Shown: positions 43,021 to 53,500 of the stretch, one piece after another
How the letters are laid out: each line of letters opens with the position of its first letter
Numbering within the stretch: position 1 is the stretch's first letter
Assembly (NCBI GenBank): GCA_900548305.1
Contig: URJZ01000001.1
Coordinates: 62,001-126,000, forward strand
Direction of reading: 5' to 3'
DNA from: an uncultured Oscillospiraceae bacterium
GTDB lineage: Bacteria > Bacillota > Clostridia > Oscillospirales > Acutalibacteraceae
DNA: 64,000 bases
Position numbers and translations under genes: made by a program
Notes under the pieces: generated by a model
Databases searched by the model: none
Told to the model about the DNA's origin: nothing
The model's input: the letters and a program-made list of their open reading frames with translations, nothing else

Positions 43021-44763
43021 ATGAAACAGTTATTATTAGGTAACGAAGCTGTTGCACGCGGGCTATATGAAGCCGGCGTGCGTGTAGTTTCCAGTTATCC
43101 AGGTACACCCAGTACTGAAATTACGGAAGCTGCCGCAAAATTTGAAGAAATCTATTGTGAATGGGCTCCCAATGAAAAAGTCGCAGCCGAAGTCGCTGCC
43201 GGCGCATCCATTGCAGGCGCTCGTTCTTTTTGTGCTATGAAACATGTTGGTTTGAACGTAGCAGCCGACCTTTTGTACACTATATCTTACACAGGCGTAA
43301 ACGGAGGCATGGTCATTGCTGTTGCAGACGACCCCGGTATGCACTCTTCTCAAAACGAGCAGGATTCCCGTCACCATGCCATTGCATCTAAGGTTCCCAT
43401 GCTGGAACCTTCCGATTCTGCGGAATGCTGTTCTTTTACAAAGCTTGCGTATTCTCTTTCAGAGGAATATGATACCCCTGTTATCATCCGTCTTTCCACC
43501 AGAATCTCTCATTCTTGCAGTATTGTAGATACACAAGATAGAGAACAAATAGAATTAAAACCATACGAAAAACAACCTAGCAAATATGTTGTGCTTCCCG
43601 CCTTTGCAAGAGCCAAACATCCTCTTGTAGAAGAAAGAACCAGAAAATTATCTCAATGGGCAGAAAACTGTGACATCAATTGTATAGAAAATAACAATGC
43701 AAAAATTGGAGTCATCGTTTCAGGTGCAGCATACCAATACGCAAAAGAAGCGCTTGGCGATACCGTTTCTTATTTAAAACTGGGTATGGTACATCCTTTG
43801 CCAACAGATTTGATACGCAATTTTGCGAAAATGGTTGAAACTGTATATGTCATTGAAGAACTCGATCCCATCATTGAGACACACTGTAACCGAATTGGGG
43901 TTCCCGTCGTAGGAAAAGAACTGTTTCCAATCTGCGGAGAGCTTTCTCAAACACTTATCAAAAAACTGATGCTTCACCAGGAAGATGAAGTGTTATCTTT
44001 AGACGAACCAACTCCTATCCGTCCTCCTGTAATGTGCTGCGGTTGCCCACACAGGGGTGTCTTTTATGAGTTAAAGAAAGCAAACGTATTTGTAAGCGGA
44101 GATATTGGTTGTTATACTTTGGGTGCTTCTGCCCCATTAAATGCAATGGATACCTGTTTATGCATGGGCGGTTCTGTATCCGGTCTGCACGGATTCAACA
44201 AAGCACGCGGTGCAGAGGGTGAGAAAAAATCAGTCGCTGTCATCGGAGATTCCACCTTTATGCATTCCGGCATTACAGGCCTGATTGACATTACCTATAA
44301 CAAAAGCAATTCTGTTGTGATTATCCTAGACAACTCTACTACCGGCATGACGGGTCATCAACACAATCCGACTACCGGAAAAAATATTTATAACGAACCG
44401 GCTGCCGCTGTAGACTTGGAGGCACTATGCAGAGCTGTGGGCGTACAGCGCGTTACTGTGGTAGACCCTTTCAATTTAAAACAAGTACGCACTGTTTTAA
44501 AAGAAGAATTGGCCGCAGAAGAACCATCTGTCATTATTGCACGCCGTCCTTGTGCATTACTGAAAACCGTTAAACATAATCCTCCGCTTTTTATCAATCC
44601 CGAAAAATGTGTTGGATGCCGTGCATGTCTGGGTATTGGCTGTCCTGCCATCAGTATGAAAAACAGAAAAGCTGTTATTGATGCTACTCAATGTGTAGGA
44701 TGCGGTGTATGCGTTGGATTATGCGGTATCAAAGCTATCGGCAAGCAGGAGGTAGTATCATGA
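43021..44763 (+). CDS. iorA: Indolepyruvate:ferredoxin oxidoreductase, alpha subunit
   Basis: IorA is the large, TPP-binding subunit of the enzyme that oxidatively decarboxylates aryl pyruvates (from Trp, Phe, Tyr) to aryl-acetyl-CoA, reducing ferredoxin. The 580-residue protein has an N-terminal pyrimidine-binding domain (SSYPGTPSTEI), a TPP domain with SGDIGCYTLGA and VIGDSTFMHSGITGL, and a C-terminal ferredoxin-like domain with CVGCRACLGIGCP and CVGCGVCVGLCG for two iron-sulfur clusters. Its stop overlaps the iorB start (ATGA). Confidence 0.96.
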   Translation: MKQLLLGNEAVARGLYEAGVRVVSSYPGTPSTEITEAAAKFEEIYCEWAPNEKVAAEVAAGASIAGARSFCAMKHVGLNVAADLLYTISYTGVNGGMVIAVADDPGMHSSQNEQDSRHHAIASKVPMLEPSDSAECCSFTKLAYSLSEEYDTPVIIRLSTRISHSCSIVDTQDREQIELKPYEKQPSKYVVLPAFARAKHPLVEERTRKLSQWAENCDINCIENNNAKIGVIVSGAAYQYAKEALGDTVSYLKLGMVHPLPTDLIRNFAKMVETVYVIEELDPIIETHCNRIGVPVVGKELFPICGELSQTLIKKLMLHQEDEVLSLDEPTPIRPPVMCCGCPHRGVFYELKKANVFVSGDIGCYTLGASAPLNAMDTCLCMGGSVSGLHGFNKARGAEGEKKSVAVIGDSTFMHSGITGLIDITYNKSNSVVIILDNSTTGMTGHQHNPTTGKNIYNEPAAAVDLEALCRAVGVQRVTVVDPFNLKQVRTVLKEELAAEEPSVIIARRPCALLKTVKHNPPLFINPEKCVGCRACLGIGCPAISMKNRKAVIDATQCVGCGVCVGLCGIKAIGKQEVVS

Positions 44764-45338
44764 AACAAAGTGTAAAAAGCGTTGTAATCGTGGGCGTAGG
44801 CGGTCAAGGTACGCTACTAGCCAGCCGAGTACTTGGTGCAACTATGCTAAACCAAGGCTACGATGTAAAAATGTCAGAAGTACATGGAATGAGCCAACGC
44901 GGTGGTTCTGTGGTTACCTATGTACGTTATGGAAACAAGGTATATTCTCCTGTGATTGAACACGGAGAAGCCGATGTAATTTTAGCTTTTGAATTGCTGG
45001 AAGCCGGAAGATATTTACCCTGGCTGAAAAAAGGCGGTGTAATCATTGCCAATACACAACAAATTGACCCAATGCCTGTAATTACGGGAGCTGCTTCTTA
45101 TCCTGAACATTTAGAAAAGCAAATTGCAGATAAAGGAGCGCATTTACTTGCATTTGATGCATTAAAACTGGCACAACAAGCCGGTTCGGTCAAAGCAGTA
45201 AATGTGGTTCTGTTGGGTGCCATGGCAAAACAACTGGATATTGATAAACAAGTTTGGCTAGATACCATCAAAGCAACTGTACCTGCTAAATTTATTGAAA
45301 TGAATGAAAAAGCATTTTTATTAGGATATAACTTCTAA
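44760..45338 (+). CDS. iorB: Indolepyruvate:ferredoxin oxidoreductase, beta subunit
   Basis: The start at 44760 overlaps iorA by four bases and follows GGAGG, so the longer upstream reading is rejected. The 192-residue protein is the gamma-domain-like subunit of 2-oxoacid:ferredoxin oxidoreductases, with VGVGGQGTLLASRVLG, VKMSEVHGMSQRGGSVVTYVR and a C-terminal LGAMAKQL helix. It works as a complex with IorA in the cytosol. Confidence 0.95.
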   Translation: MKQSVKSVVIVGVGGQGTLLASRVLGATMLNQGYDVKMSEVHGMSQRGGSVVTYVRYGNKVYSPVIEHGEADVILAFELLEAGRYLPWLKKGGVIIANTQQIDPMPVITGAASYPEHLEKQIADKGAHLLAFDALKLAQQAGSVKAVNVVLLGAMAKQLDIDKQVWLDTIKATVPAKFIEMNEKAFLLGYNF

Positions 45339-45380
45339 TATTAGAGTAACAATAATAAGTAAATCAAAGGGGAACTTGGA

Positions 45381-46694
45381 ATGTCTGTACCAAAACAATA
45401 TTTAGATCCTGAAATAGAATGTGCATCTACCGACGAAATGCGCCGGCTTCAGTCCGAACGTTTGAAACATATGGTCAAACATGCATACGAAAACGTACCT
45501 CTATATCAAGAAAAAATGAATGCTGCAGGGGTATCTCCTGAAGATATTCATTCTATTGATGACCTGCATAAACTACCATTTACAGTAAAAGATGATTTGA
45601 GAAATACGTATCCTTTTGGCTTGTTTGCTGTTCCAAAAGAAGAATTGGTACGAATTCATGCATCTTCCGGTACTACAGGAAAACAAACCGTTGTAGGTTA
45701 TACCAAAAATGACATCGATGTATGGTCACGTTCTGTTGCACGTGCGCTTACCAGCATTGGTACAACAAAATCCGATTATGTCCATATCTCTTATGGTTAT
45801 GGTCTGTTTACAGGAGGATTGGGATTGCACTATGGAGCGGAATATATGGGTGCAACCGCAATTCCGGTATCTTCAGGCAATACAAAGCGTCAAGTGCAAA
45901 TTTTACAGGATTATGGTTCTAACATTTTATGCTGTACACCTTCTTACGCCATGTATATTGGAGAAACAGCAAGAGAGATGGGTATTGATACAAAACAACT
46001 TCCTGTACGCGCAGGCTTTTTTGGCGCCGAACCTTGGACAGAACATATGCGTCAGGAGTTGGAAGCAATTTTAAATATTAAGGCATATGATATTTACGGT
46101 TTATCTGAAATTGCAGGTCCCGGCGTAGCCTTTGAATGCCCCGCACAACAAGGTATGCATATTAATGAAGATTTTTTCTATCCCGAAATTATCGACCCTG
46201 ATACAGGAGAAGTTCTTCCTGACGGAGAATTTGGAGAGCTGGTATTTACCTGCATCGGCAAGGAAGCATTGCCTTTAATTCGCTACCGTACCCGCGATAT
46301 TTGTAAATTGGAACGTGGTACGTGCTCTTGCGGTAGAACATTGGTAAAAATGTGCAAACCAAAAGGCAGAACAGACGATATGCTAATCATTCGCGGCATC
46401 AATGTATTTCCATCTCAAATTGAAGCGGTTTTATTATCCCTTAATATGGATCCAAACTATCAAATTGTGGTAGACCGTGCCAATAATACGGATAATTTAG
46501 AGGTACAAGTAGAAATGACAGCTAATATGTTCCAAGATACATTGAAAAGCTTAACAGAAATTGAAAGAAAAATTGCTTCTGCATTACAATCTATACTAAA
46601 TATTTCTGCAAAAGTACGCTTGTTAGAACCAAAATCAATACCGCGTTCAGAGGGAAAAGCAAAACGTGTCATTGATAACCGCCATTTAACATAA
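45381..46694 (+). CDS. paaK: Phenylacetate-CoA ligase
   Basis: The 437-residue adenylate-forming enzyme has the PaaK signatures: the P-loop HASSGTTGKQTVVGYT, YGLSEIAGPGVAFEC, and RTDDMLIIRGINVFPSQIE before the C-terminal subdomain. PaaK normally activates arylacetates to CoA esters with ATP. With IorAB upstream it may run in reverse, making ATP from the aryl-acetyl-CoA formed, or recapture free arylacetates. It is 42 bases after iorB, in the same operon. Confidence 0.94.
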   Translation: MSVPKQYLDPEIECASTDEMRRLQSERLKHMVKHAYENVPLYQEKMNAAGVSPEDIHSIDDLHKLPFTVKDDLRNTYPFGLFAVPKEELVRIHASSGTTGKQTVVGYTKNDIDVWSRSVARALTSIGTTKSDYVHISYGYGLFTGGLGLHYGAEYMGATAIPVSSGNTKRQVQILQDYGSNILCCTPSYAMYIGETAREMGIDTKQLPVRAGFFGAEPWTEHMRQELEAILNIKAYDIYGLSEIAGPGVAFECPAQQGMHINEDFFYPEIIDPDTGEVLPDGEFGELVFTCIGKEALPLIRYRTRDICKLERGTCSCGRTLVKMCKPKGRTDDMLIIRGINVFPSQIEAVLLSLNMDPNYQIVVDRANNTDNLEVQVEMTANMFQDTLKSLTEIERKIASALQSILNISAKVRLLEPKSIPRSEGKAKRVIDNRHLT

Positions 46695-46773
46695 TAATTC
46701 ATTACAAATACTCAACCGCTTTACGGTAAGCATAGCCCTTCTATTGATAAGCAAAGAAAAGAGGAATTTTCAT

Positions 46774-47205
46774 ATGCAATTACAACAGATTTCTGTATTT
46801 TTGGAAAATAAATCCGGCCGTCTATCACGGGTCACTCAACTTTTAAAAGAATCTGATATTGATATTTTGGCTCTTTGTGTAGCAGATTCCAATGAATATG
46901 GCATTTTACGTATGATTGTAGATAAGCCTGCAAAAGCAATGGAAGAACTGGAAAAAGCCAAATTTACAGTTTCTTTGACACAAGTAATTGGAGTTGCAAT
47001 ACCGGACAATGCAGGCGGATTATCCACTGTGATTGAATTGCTTGCAAAACAACATATTAGTATGGAATATATTTACGCATTTACAAGTCGTAAAATTGGA
47101 GAGGCAATTATCATATTGCGCGTGGAAGACACACAGTCTGCAATTGACATTTTGACAAGTCATAATGTCAAGCTAATTACGCACAAAGAATTTTTGAGAG
47201 AATAA
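46774..47205 (+). CDS. Double ACT-domain protein
   Basis: The start at 46774 (MQLQQISVFLENKSGRL) follows AGAGGAA; an upstream reading from 46744 lacks support. The 143-residue protein consists of two ACT domains (about 1-70 and 71-140), the first with NKSGRLSRVTQLL and the second with IPDNAGGLSTVIELL. ACT modules bind amino acids; this one regularly sits with paaK and ior genes in anaerobes and probably senses an aromatic amino acid or arylacetate. It has no catalytic domain. Confidence 0.9.
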   Translation: MQLQQISVFLENKSGRLSRVTQLLKESDIDILALCVADSNEYGILRMIVDKPAKAMEELEKAKFTVSLTQVIGVAIPDNAGGLSTVIELLAKQHISMEYIYAFTSRKIGEAIIILRVEDTQSAIDILTSHNVKLITHKEFLRE

Positions 47206-47240
47206 AAAAAAGGGGCTATAAGCCCCTTTTTATTTTATCT
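47204..47240. terminator. Bidirectional terminator
   Basis: AAAAAGGGGCT/AGCCCCTTTTT with a four-base loop lies between the ACT gene and the convergent XRE gene and overlaps the latter's stop. Confidence 0.88.
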
Positions 47241-47472
47241 CTTGTTCTATTTTCAAAAATAACGAACTGTCGAAAAAGTCTGTCACTGTAATCTCCAAAC
47301 CATCACAAATTTTTTGAATGGTTGATATAGTAGTGCTATTATTTCTACCACTCATAATGTTGTTTAAAGTTGATTGCGTAATTCCGCTTATATTAGCCAA
47401 TTTATTAATAGTAATGTGTTTTTCTTCACACAACTCTGCAATTCTTTCTCTTACAGCTTGACCAACGTTCAT
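47230..47472 (-). CDS. XRE-family helix-turn-helix regulator
   Basis: The ATG at 47472 has GAGAGG seven bases upstream. The 80-residue protein is a single Cro/CI-type HTH domain: ERIAELCEEKHITINKLANISGITQSTLNNIMSGRN, read as helices 1-3, then an acidic C-terminus (FDSSLFLKIEQE). It has no sensor domain. It converges on the ior operon but any link to it is unproven. Confidence 0.85.
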   Translation of the reverse strand: MNVGQAVRERIAELCEEKHITINKLANISGITQSTLNNIMSGRNNSTTISTIQKICDGLEITVTDFFDSSLFLKIEQEIK

Positions 47473-47600
47473 ATGCAACCTCTCTAGTTTATTTCCACTA
47501 GTCTAAGATTAACTTATTTTTTCCATTTTGCTAACCCCAAATGAGTTTACAAAATCAAAATATATGGTAAAATAAGAAATATGTAAAAAGGAAGATGCAT

Positions 47601-48077
47601 ATGAATGAACAAACATGCTGTTTTAGCGGGCATAGACATTTGCCGAAAAAAGATATACTACACATACATAATCTACTGGTAAAACATATTTTAAAATTAA
47701 TTCATATTGGCGTGAATACGTTTATTTGCGGAGGAGCCTTGGGATTCGATACACTTGCAGCATTGGCAGTATTAAAGATACGCTCTATTTATCCCCATAT
47801 CCAGCTAATACTCGCATTACCGTCTCCGCAACAAACAAACGGGTGGAAAGAAAACGATATTGCAGTATATCAAACCATTTTAAAACAAGCCAACCACATT
47901 GTTTACATGTCTCAGAAACACCACAGCGGATGTATGCATATGCGTAATCATTACATGGTTGATAACAGCTTATACTGTGTTTGTTATCTGGTAAATCAAA
48001 CTGGAGGCACTGCCTACACTGTACAATATGCCAAAAAGAAAAATAGGCACATTTTTAATATTGCCAATGAACCATAA
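47601..48077 (+). CDS. SLOG-fold DUF1273-like protein
   Basis: The start at 47601 is preferred because AAAAGGAAG lies six bases upstream; ATG 47595 is too close to it. The 158-residue protein begins CCFSGHRHLP and has FICGGALGFDTLAALAVL and QTGGTAYTVQYAKKK, the Rossmann-like SLOG/DUF1273 (YpsA-related) pattern, with a nucleotide-binding GG motif. SLOG proteins bind nucleotide-derived ligands; YpsA-like members affect cell division in some Firmicutes. The exact role is unknown. Confidence 0.85.
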   Translation: MNEQTCCFSGHRHLPKKDILHIHNLLVKHILKLIHIGVNTFICGGALGFDTLAALAVLKIRSIYPHIQLILALPSPQQTNGWKENDIAVYQTILKQANHIVYMSQKHHSGCMHMRNHYMVDNSLYCVCYLVNQTGGTAYTVQYAKKKNRHIFNIANEP

Positions 48078-48102
48078 TTTATTTAAAATAACACTATAAG
48101 CA

Positions 48103-48138
48103 TCAGAAAAGGCAGCCATTACATGGCTGCCTTTTTTC
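48103..48138 (+). terminator. Terminator of the SLOG gene
   Basis: AAAGGCAGCCAT/ATGGCTGCCTTT with a short loop is followed by TTTTTTC on the plus strand. Confidence 0.85.
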
Positions 48139-48165
48139 TAAACAATAGCTTTTCTAATATATCCG

Positions 48166-48204
48166 CATAAAAAATGGCAAAACAAATTGTTTTGCCATTT
48201 TTAT
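48166..48204 (-). terminator. Terminator of the EF-G-like gene
   Basis: AAAAATGGCAAAACAA/TTGTTTTGCCATTTTT forms a nearly perfect palindrome right after the EF-G-like stop codon. Confidence 0.85.
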
Positions 48205-50270
48205 TATTCCTTATCCTGACTTTCCTTTAAAATATGCTCAACAATATGTGCAGGTACCTCTTCATATTTTACAAAAGAAAACAGATAATTGCCTCTGCCA
48301 TGGGTATTCTGACGGATATAAGTGGAAAAGTCATGCATTTCAGCAACAGGCACTTCCGCGTTAATTGTTTGATAACCTGTATTGGCAGGATGCATTCCTA
48401 AAACTCTACCACGGCGTTTATTAATTTCTCCCATTACATCGCCCATATTTTCATCGGGAACAGTTGCCATTAAATTACCTACCGGCTCTAACAATACCGG
48501 AGAAGCATTTGGCATACCGGCTTTATAAGCAGCGGTTGCAGCCATTTTAAAAGCCATTTCAGAGGAATCTACAGGATGATATGAGCCGTCATACAAAGTC
48601 GCCTTCAACCCTACTACCGGATATCCTGCAAGAACACCTTTTTGCATACTTTCGCGCAAACCCTTTTCTACCGCAGGGAAAAAGCCTTTTGGAACAGCAC
48701 CACCTACAACACGTTCTTCAAATTCCAAGCCTTCACTGTCACTTGGTTCAAACTCAATCCAAACGTCGCCAAACTGACCGTGTCCGCCAGTTTGTTTTTT
48801 ATGTTTTCCTTGTGCTTGCACTTTTTTTCGTATTGTTTCACGGTAAGCAACTTTTGGTTTTTCCAGTGTTACATCCAAACCAAATTTACTTTTTAATTTT
48901 GAAACTACAACATCTAAATGCTGTTCACCTAATCCTGAAAGAATCATTTGATGTGTTTCTGCGTTATTGACAAACTTTAACGTAGGATCTTCTTCAAGTA
49001 AGCGTAAAACACCTTGCGCTACTTTATCTTCTTCTCCCTTCTGCTTTGGCAAAATTGCCATAGATAATACTGGCTCCGGATACGTCACACCTTCCAAAAC
49101 AACTTTTCTGGTTGGAGAACACAATGTATCTCCTGTATTGGTGTGCTGTAATTTTGGAATTGCTCCAATATCTCCCGCACAAATACATTTTGTCTCCTCC
49201 TGTTTTTTACCGCACATATAATACATTTTAATCATGCGCTCCTGCTCTCCTGTACGCATATTAATCACAGGAGAATCTGCAGTTAACTTACCCGCAACAA
49301 CTTTTACAAATGTTAGTTTTCCTATAAAAGGATCCACGACTGTTTTAAAGACAACCGCTGCTGTGGCAGCATCTTCATTTACTGCAATTTCTACAGGATT
49401 GCCTTCAATGTCTACCCCTATTTCGGAACCATAATCAGCAACAGTAGGTGCCAGCCAAATAAGACCGTTGAGTAATTGGTCTACACCATCAGTTAATTGA
49501 GCGTCACCACAAAAAACAGGATAAATTTTACCTTCTTTTACACCTTTGCTAATACCTAAAATCACTTCTTCCGGTGTGAATTTTTCACCGGAAAAGTATT
49601 TTTCAAACATTTCATCGCTTGTTTCTGCAACAGCCTCATAGATAGCGGTGCGCAAACCGTCCAATCGTGTTCCCATATCAGGCATAGGTACGTCCTTCAT
49701 AGCACCATTTTCGTAACGATGCGCTTTATATTCCAACAAATTTATGTAACAATCTACTTTTCCGTCTACTATGAAAGGAACAACCAACGGACAAACAGCA
49801 GGTCCGAAATATGTTTTTAAATCCTGAAATACTTTATAAAAGTCAGCGCTTTCATCACAAAGACCATTAACAAAAAAAACTTTTGCCAAGTCATTCTGAC
49901 TTGCCGCCGCAACTGCCTTTTCCGTACCAACACTAACACCGCTTTTGGCAGATACTGCAATTAACATTGTATCTGCGGCACGTACTGCTTCGCATACGCT
50001 TCCCTCAAAATCAAATAATCCCGGGGTGTCAATTAAATTAATTTTATAATTTTTCCATTCCACAGGTGCAACTGCCGTAGTAACGGATGTTTTTCGTTTG
50101 ATTTCTTCCGGATCAAAATCTAATGTGGCAGTACCCTCAGAAACTCTTCCCAAACGTTCCAATCCACCGGACAAAAATAGCATTGCTTCTGCGACTGTAG
50201 TTTTACCGGAGCTGCTGTGACCTGCCAATGCAATATTTAAAATTTGCTTTGCATGATATTGTTTCAACAA
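48204..50270 (-). CDS. Elongation factor G-like protein with degenerate G domain
   Basis: The 688-residue protein has the five-domain layout of EF-G (GTPase domain 1-270, beta barrel, domain III with the EEDPTL segment, domain IV with GGHGQFGDVWIEFEP, domain V). It is a paralogue, not canonical FusA. G1 is GHSSSGKTT at 17-25. G3 is DTPGLFDF at 81-88, where the GTPase-activating His of DTPGHVDF is Leu. G4 is NGLCDE at 135-140 instead of NKxD. GTP hydrolysis or nucleotide choice is therefore probably altered. Similar EF-G-like paralogues occur in Clostridia without known function. It has its own promoter. Confidence 0.9.
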   Translation of the reverse strand: MLKQYHAKQILNIALAGHSSSGKTTVAEAMLFLSGGLERLGRVSEGTATLDFDPEEIKRKTSVTTAVAPVEWKNYKINLIDTPGLFDFEGSVCEAVRAADTMLIAVSAKSGVSVGTEKAVAAASQNDLAKVFFVNGLCDESADFYKVFQDLKTYFGPAVCPLVVPFIVDGKVDCYINLLEYKAHRYENGAMKDVPMPDMGTRLDGLRTAIYEAVAETSDEMFEKYFSGEKFTPEEVILGISKGVKEGKIYPVFCGDAQLTDGVDQLLNGLIWLAPTVADYGSEIGVDIEGNPVEIAVNEDAATAAVVFKTVVDPFIGKLTFVKVVAGKLTADSPVINMRTGEQERMIKMYYMCGKKQEETKCICAGDIGAIPKLQHTNTGDTLCSPTRKVVLEGVTYPEPVLSMAILPKQKGEEDKVAQGVLRLLEEDPTLKFVNNAETHQMILSGLGEQHLDVVVSKLKSKFGLDVTLEKPKVAYRETIRKKVQAQGKHKKQTGGHGQFGDVWIEFEPSDSEGLEFEERVVGGAVPKGFFPAVEKGLRESMQKGVLAGYPVVGLKATLYDGSYHPVDSSEMAFKMAATAAYKAGMPNASPVLLEPVGNLMATVPDENMGDVMGEINKRRGRVLGMHPANTGYQTINAEVPVAEMHDFSTYIRQNTHGRGNYLFSFVKYEEVPAHIVEHILKESQDKE

Positions 50271-50324
50271 TAAGACTCCCTTTCTTTAGGTAAACATTAC
50301 AATTAATTTCAATAATATATTACG

Positions 50325-50353
50325 ATTATATACCGATTGTACATACAATACAA
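50325..50353 (-). promoter_or_regulatory. Promoter of the EF-G-like gene
   Basis: On the minus strand TTGTAT (50348-50353) and TATAAT (50325-50330) are 17 bases apart, 54 bases before the start codon. Confidence 0.6.
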
Positions 50354-50490
50354 CAGTTTGATAGAAGTTCTACACTATTCATAAAAAGTAAATAAAATTT
50401 ATGTATATAAATTTGCTAAAAGCAAATTCTTCTGAATATAGAAACATCATACAATAGAACCCAACATATTTTTTGTCGAATTTTACCATA

Positions 50491-50530
50491 CAAAAAAGCT
50501 GTGATGTTCGTTTACATCACAGCTTTTTTG
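50491..50530 (-). terminator. Terminator of the pseudo-P-type ATPase gene
   Basis: AAAAAGCTGTGATGT/ACATCACAGCTTTTT with a six-base loop; the minus strand ends in TTTTTTG just after the gene. Confidence 0.88.
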
Positions 50531-50542
50531 CACTATATAAAA

Positions 50543-53500
50543 TTAAGGACGTCTTATTTTGGGAAGAACCAACAGTACAACTAGCCAAAATACTTCATAA
50601 ATTACCATTGCAAGTGTACTGATTTGCTTTAGACCTGAAAAACATACTAAGAAGGCCACCAGTACAAATCCTAAAATAATAGAAACATTTTGTAACAAAC
50701 GAACAATAGAAATATTGCTTTTTTCTCGGACACATGCAGTAATCACGCGCATCATGCAAGTTGCTTTTCCTTTTGTTGCAAACATTGCATTACTTGTTTC
50801 TTCGACTTTATTTGTTAATTCGTTATAGGTATGTACCAACGGTCCTGAAAGTACCGTAATCGCATGAATATCAATACCAAATTGCTGAGAAATGAATTCA
50901 GCAGTAACAGAAGGATCTGTTGTTTTTACAATGATGCCGATTCCGTTTTTGGCCATACGCTGCATTTCTTGTTTTTTCTCGCTGCTTACGTGATAAGCAA
51001 GCACAAATGCACCTACCACTTCATTACCTGCTGCCAGATATACCAATTGATGTCCATGCTCTTTATCAATTGGTACAGCTGGAACATTTACGCTGTAATG
51101 ATTCATTAAATCGCGGTTTCCCACCAGAATACGGCGACCGGATACCCAACCGACAACCCCGCATTCATCTTCATAAGCTACATTTTCTACATGAGGTAAA
51201 ATATCTTCATGATTTTTAACCACCTCTAAGAACACTTCACTTAAAGGTCCGCCAACTTGAGCCATTAATGAGGCAGCGTCTAACAATACTTTATCAATTC
51301 TTTGTTCTCCAAATGTTTTAATACCCTTCAGCTCAACGGTACCTTTTGGGAACAAGTCATCCGCTTCAATCATAATGGCATTGGTATCTGCAAATTTATC
51401 TACTGCTTCATAACCGACCAACATACCGCCATTTTTTCTGGCTAGTTTACATAGACGGGAAACAGGTAAATGAACACACAGCATATTTGCCATAGGAACA
51501 CAAATACACATAGAAGCTGCAAATGCAGTAAATCCTGTACCTACATTTTTGCTGATAATCATACTTACAATGAACAGTACCAGAGATGAAATAAACCCTA
51601 ACGGTGCAATGACTTGAGAAGTCAGCTCACTGCAATCTTGCGCATAAGAATTCCTCAGGAAATTGCTGAAGAATTTAGATTTTTTCTGATAGGCAACAAC
51701 AGGGATACCGGCAACACAATCTTTAGCCATCTGAGCTGCTATTTCAGCATTTTCAACTAATTCAACCGTATTTTTGTCTGCACTAGAAACAACAAAACTG
51801 AAGTTTTGTTTAATACGGCGTACCATGGTAAGTTTACCAAGTGTATTCAGTAATAATCCCCCTGTAATTAACGCAGAATAAATGTGCACCTCTCCGGCAG
51901 CCAAGGCATCCTGCATAAACAACAGTACAACAGATTGAATTGCAATTACAACTGTTGCTATTGCAATGGCAGAATCAGCATTGGCGCGAAGCTTGACTAA
52001 CGCTTTTAGTCCATTAAAAACTGTGGTCGCACATGCGCCGATTGCAATTGCCAAAAATACCAAACTGGTAGCCGCATATGCAACTGGACTGATATCAGCA
52101 CCAAAAATATGATATTCTGCAAAAAAACCAAAGATAAGCAACACTGCTGTACAAATACCCGTTACCACCGAACGCAGGAATAAGGTGCGAATATTTTTAC
52201 GCAACTCACTCCCAATAGAGCGTGCATCTTCGTTCGAAGTAAAATCTTCTAATTCCGGTTGTTCTTCTTGTACTTCTTCCGGAATCATTTCCTCTTCATC
52301 TTCGATATCGGTAAACAGATTGATTTTTTCTTTTCTGAATATACGCTTTTTCTTTTTGGGAACATATTCCGGAACTGGCTCCATATGATTTAAGTCAATT
52401 GCAGGCTGTTGTTTTTTCGCTTTGATATCCTGTAAATTGACAATTTTCGTATTTTGCCCAGTAGACGATGTTTCGTTATCTTTCACTTCGGAAGCTTCTG
52501 GTTTTTGCTCAACAACATCTGTTTTTACATCGGAATCTGCCGGTGCAGAAACATTTGATTCCTGCATTTCAATATGCTCTATATTGGAAACCTCATCCGG
52601 CTGTCCCACATTGGTCTTATCGATAATTTGGAAGCGAGAAGTACGAATGATTCTGGGGCCGGCAAGTTTGCGGGCAGACTCTTTTTGAGAATCCTTGTTT
52701 TGTTGTGGTTTGGATTTCTCATTTTGCACGGAATCCTGTGTATGTACTTCCTTCGTTTGAGTTTCTTTCTCTTGCGCCGCTTTTAGTTCTTCCGAAACTG
52801 CTGCTTGCTCTTTTTGTACCATGGTTTCAGAATGAAGCAATTGAGTAAATTGTTTTGCTTCTTGTGCTAAAACGTCACCAATACCTTGGATGGAAAATGT
52901 GCGAACAGGTCTTTTATGAAATACATATTGTACCGGCTTAGTTACTAAGTCTATGTCTTTTTCTTCTACAACTTCAGCAGCCGCTACCGTTTGCTGTTTC
53001 TCTTGGGATAGCTCTTTCTGTTCAGCATTTTGAGGAGCTGCCTCTGTTTCAGCACTCTCCTTCAGCGATTCAGAATCCTGTAATTCCGCTTTTAGTTGTT
53101 GGGACAATTCTGGTTGTGCAATCTCTTCCGTTTGTCCTGACGGTATGTCGGCAGACAACTGCTCTGCTTGGATTGTCTCATTCTGAACAGCATCCGGTGT
53201 TTTCCCTGCCACCCCGGAATTTTCTATTGGTTGCTCCATTTTCTGTACTGTTTCCGCCTGTTCTCCAAGTAACGGCTCCTTAATTACTTCCGATTGTATC
53301 TCAGCAGACAGATGTCCTTGAGATGATTCCTCTCGCATCGGTTCAGAAACAACTTCAATGGATTGCTCCTCAGAAGTCACAGGTGATTCTTCGACAATTT
53401 CTGCAGTTTGGACATTCTGATGCGCATGTGCTTTCTTTGAAGTCTCATGCACAGGCGCAGAATAAGATACAAAATCAGGAACATCCAGTTCATCCTCTTG

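Noticed and set aside
43021..47205. Assignment of iorAB as pyruvate or 2-ketoisovalerate ferredoxin oxidoreductase.
   Set aside because: The two-subunit layout with C-terminal ferredoxin domain on the TPP subunit and the paaK/ACT neighbours fit indolepyruvate-type enzymes better.
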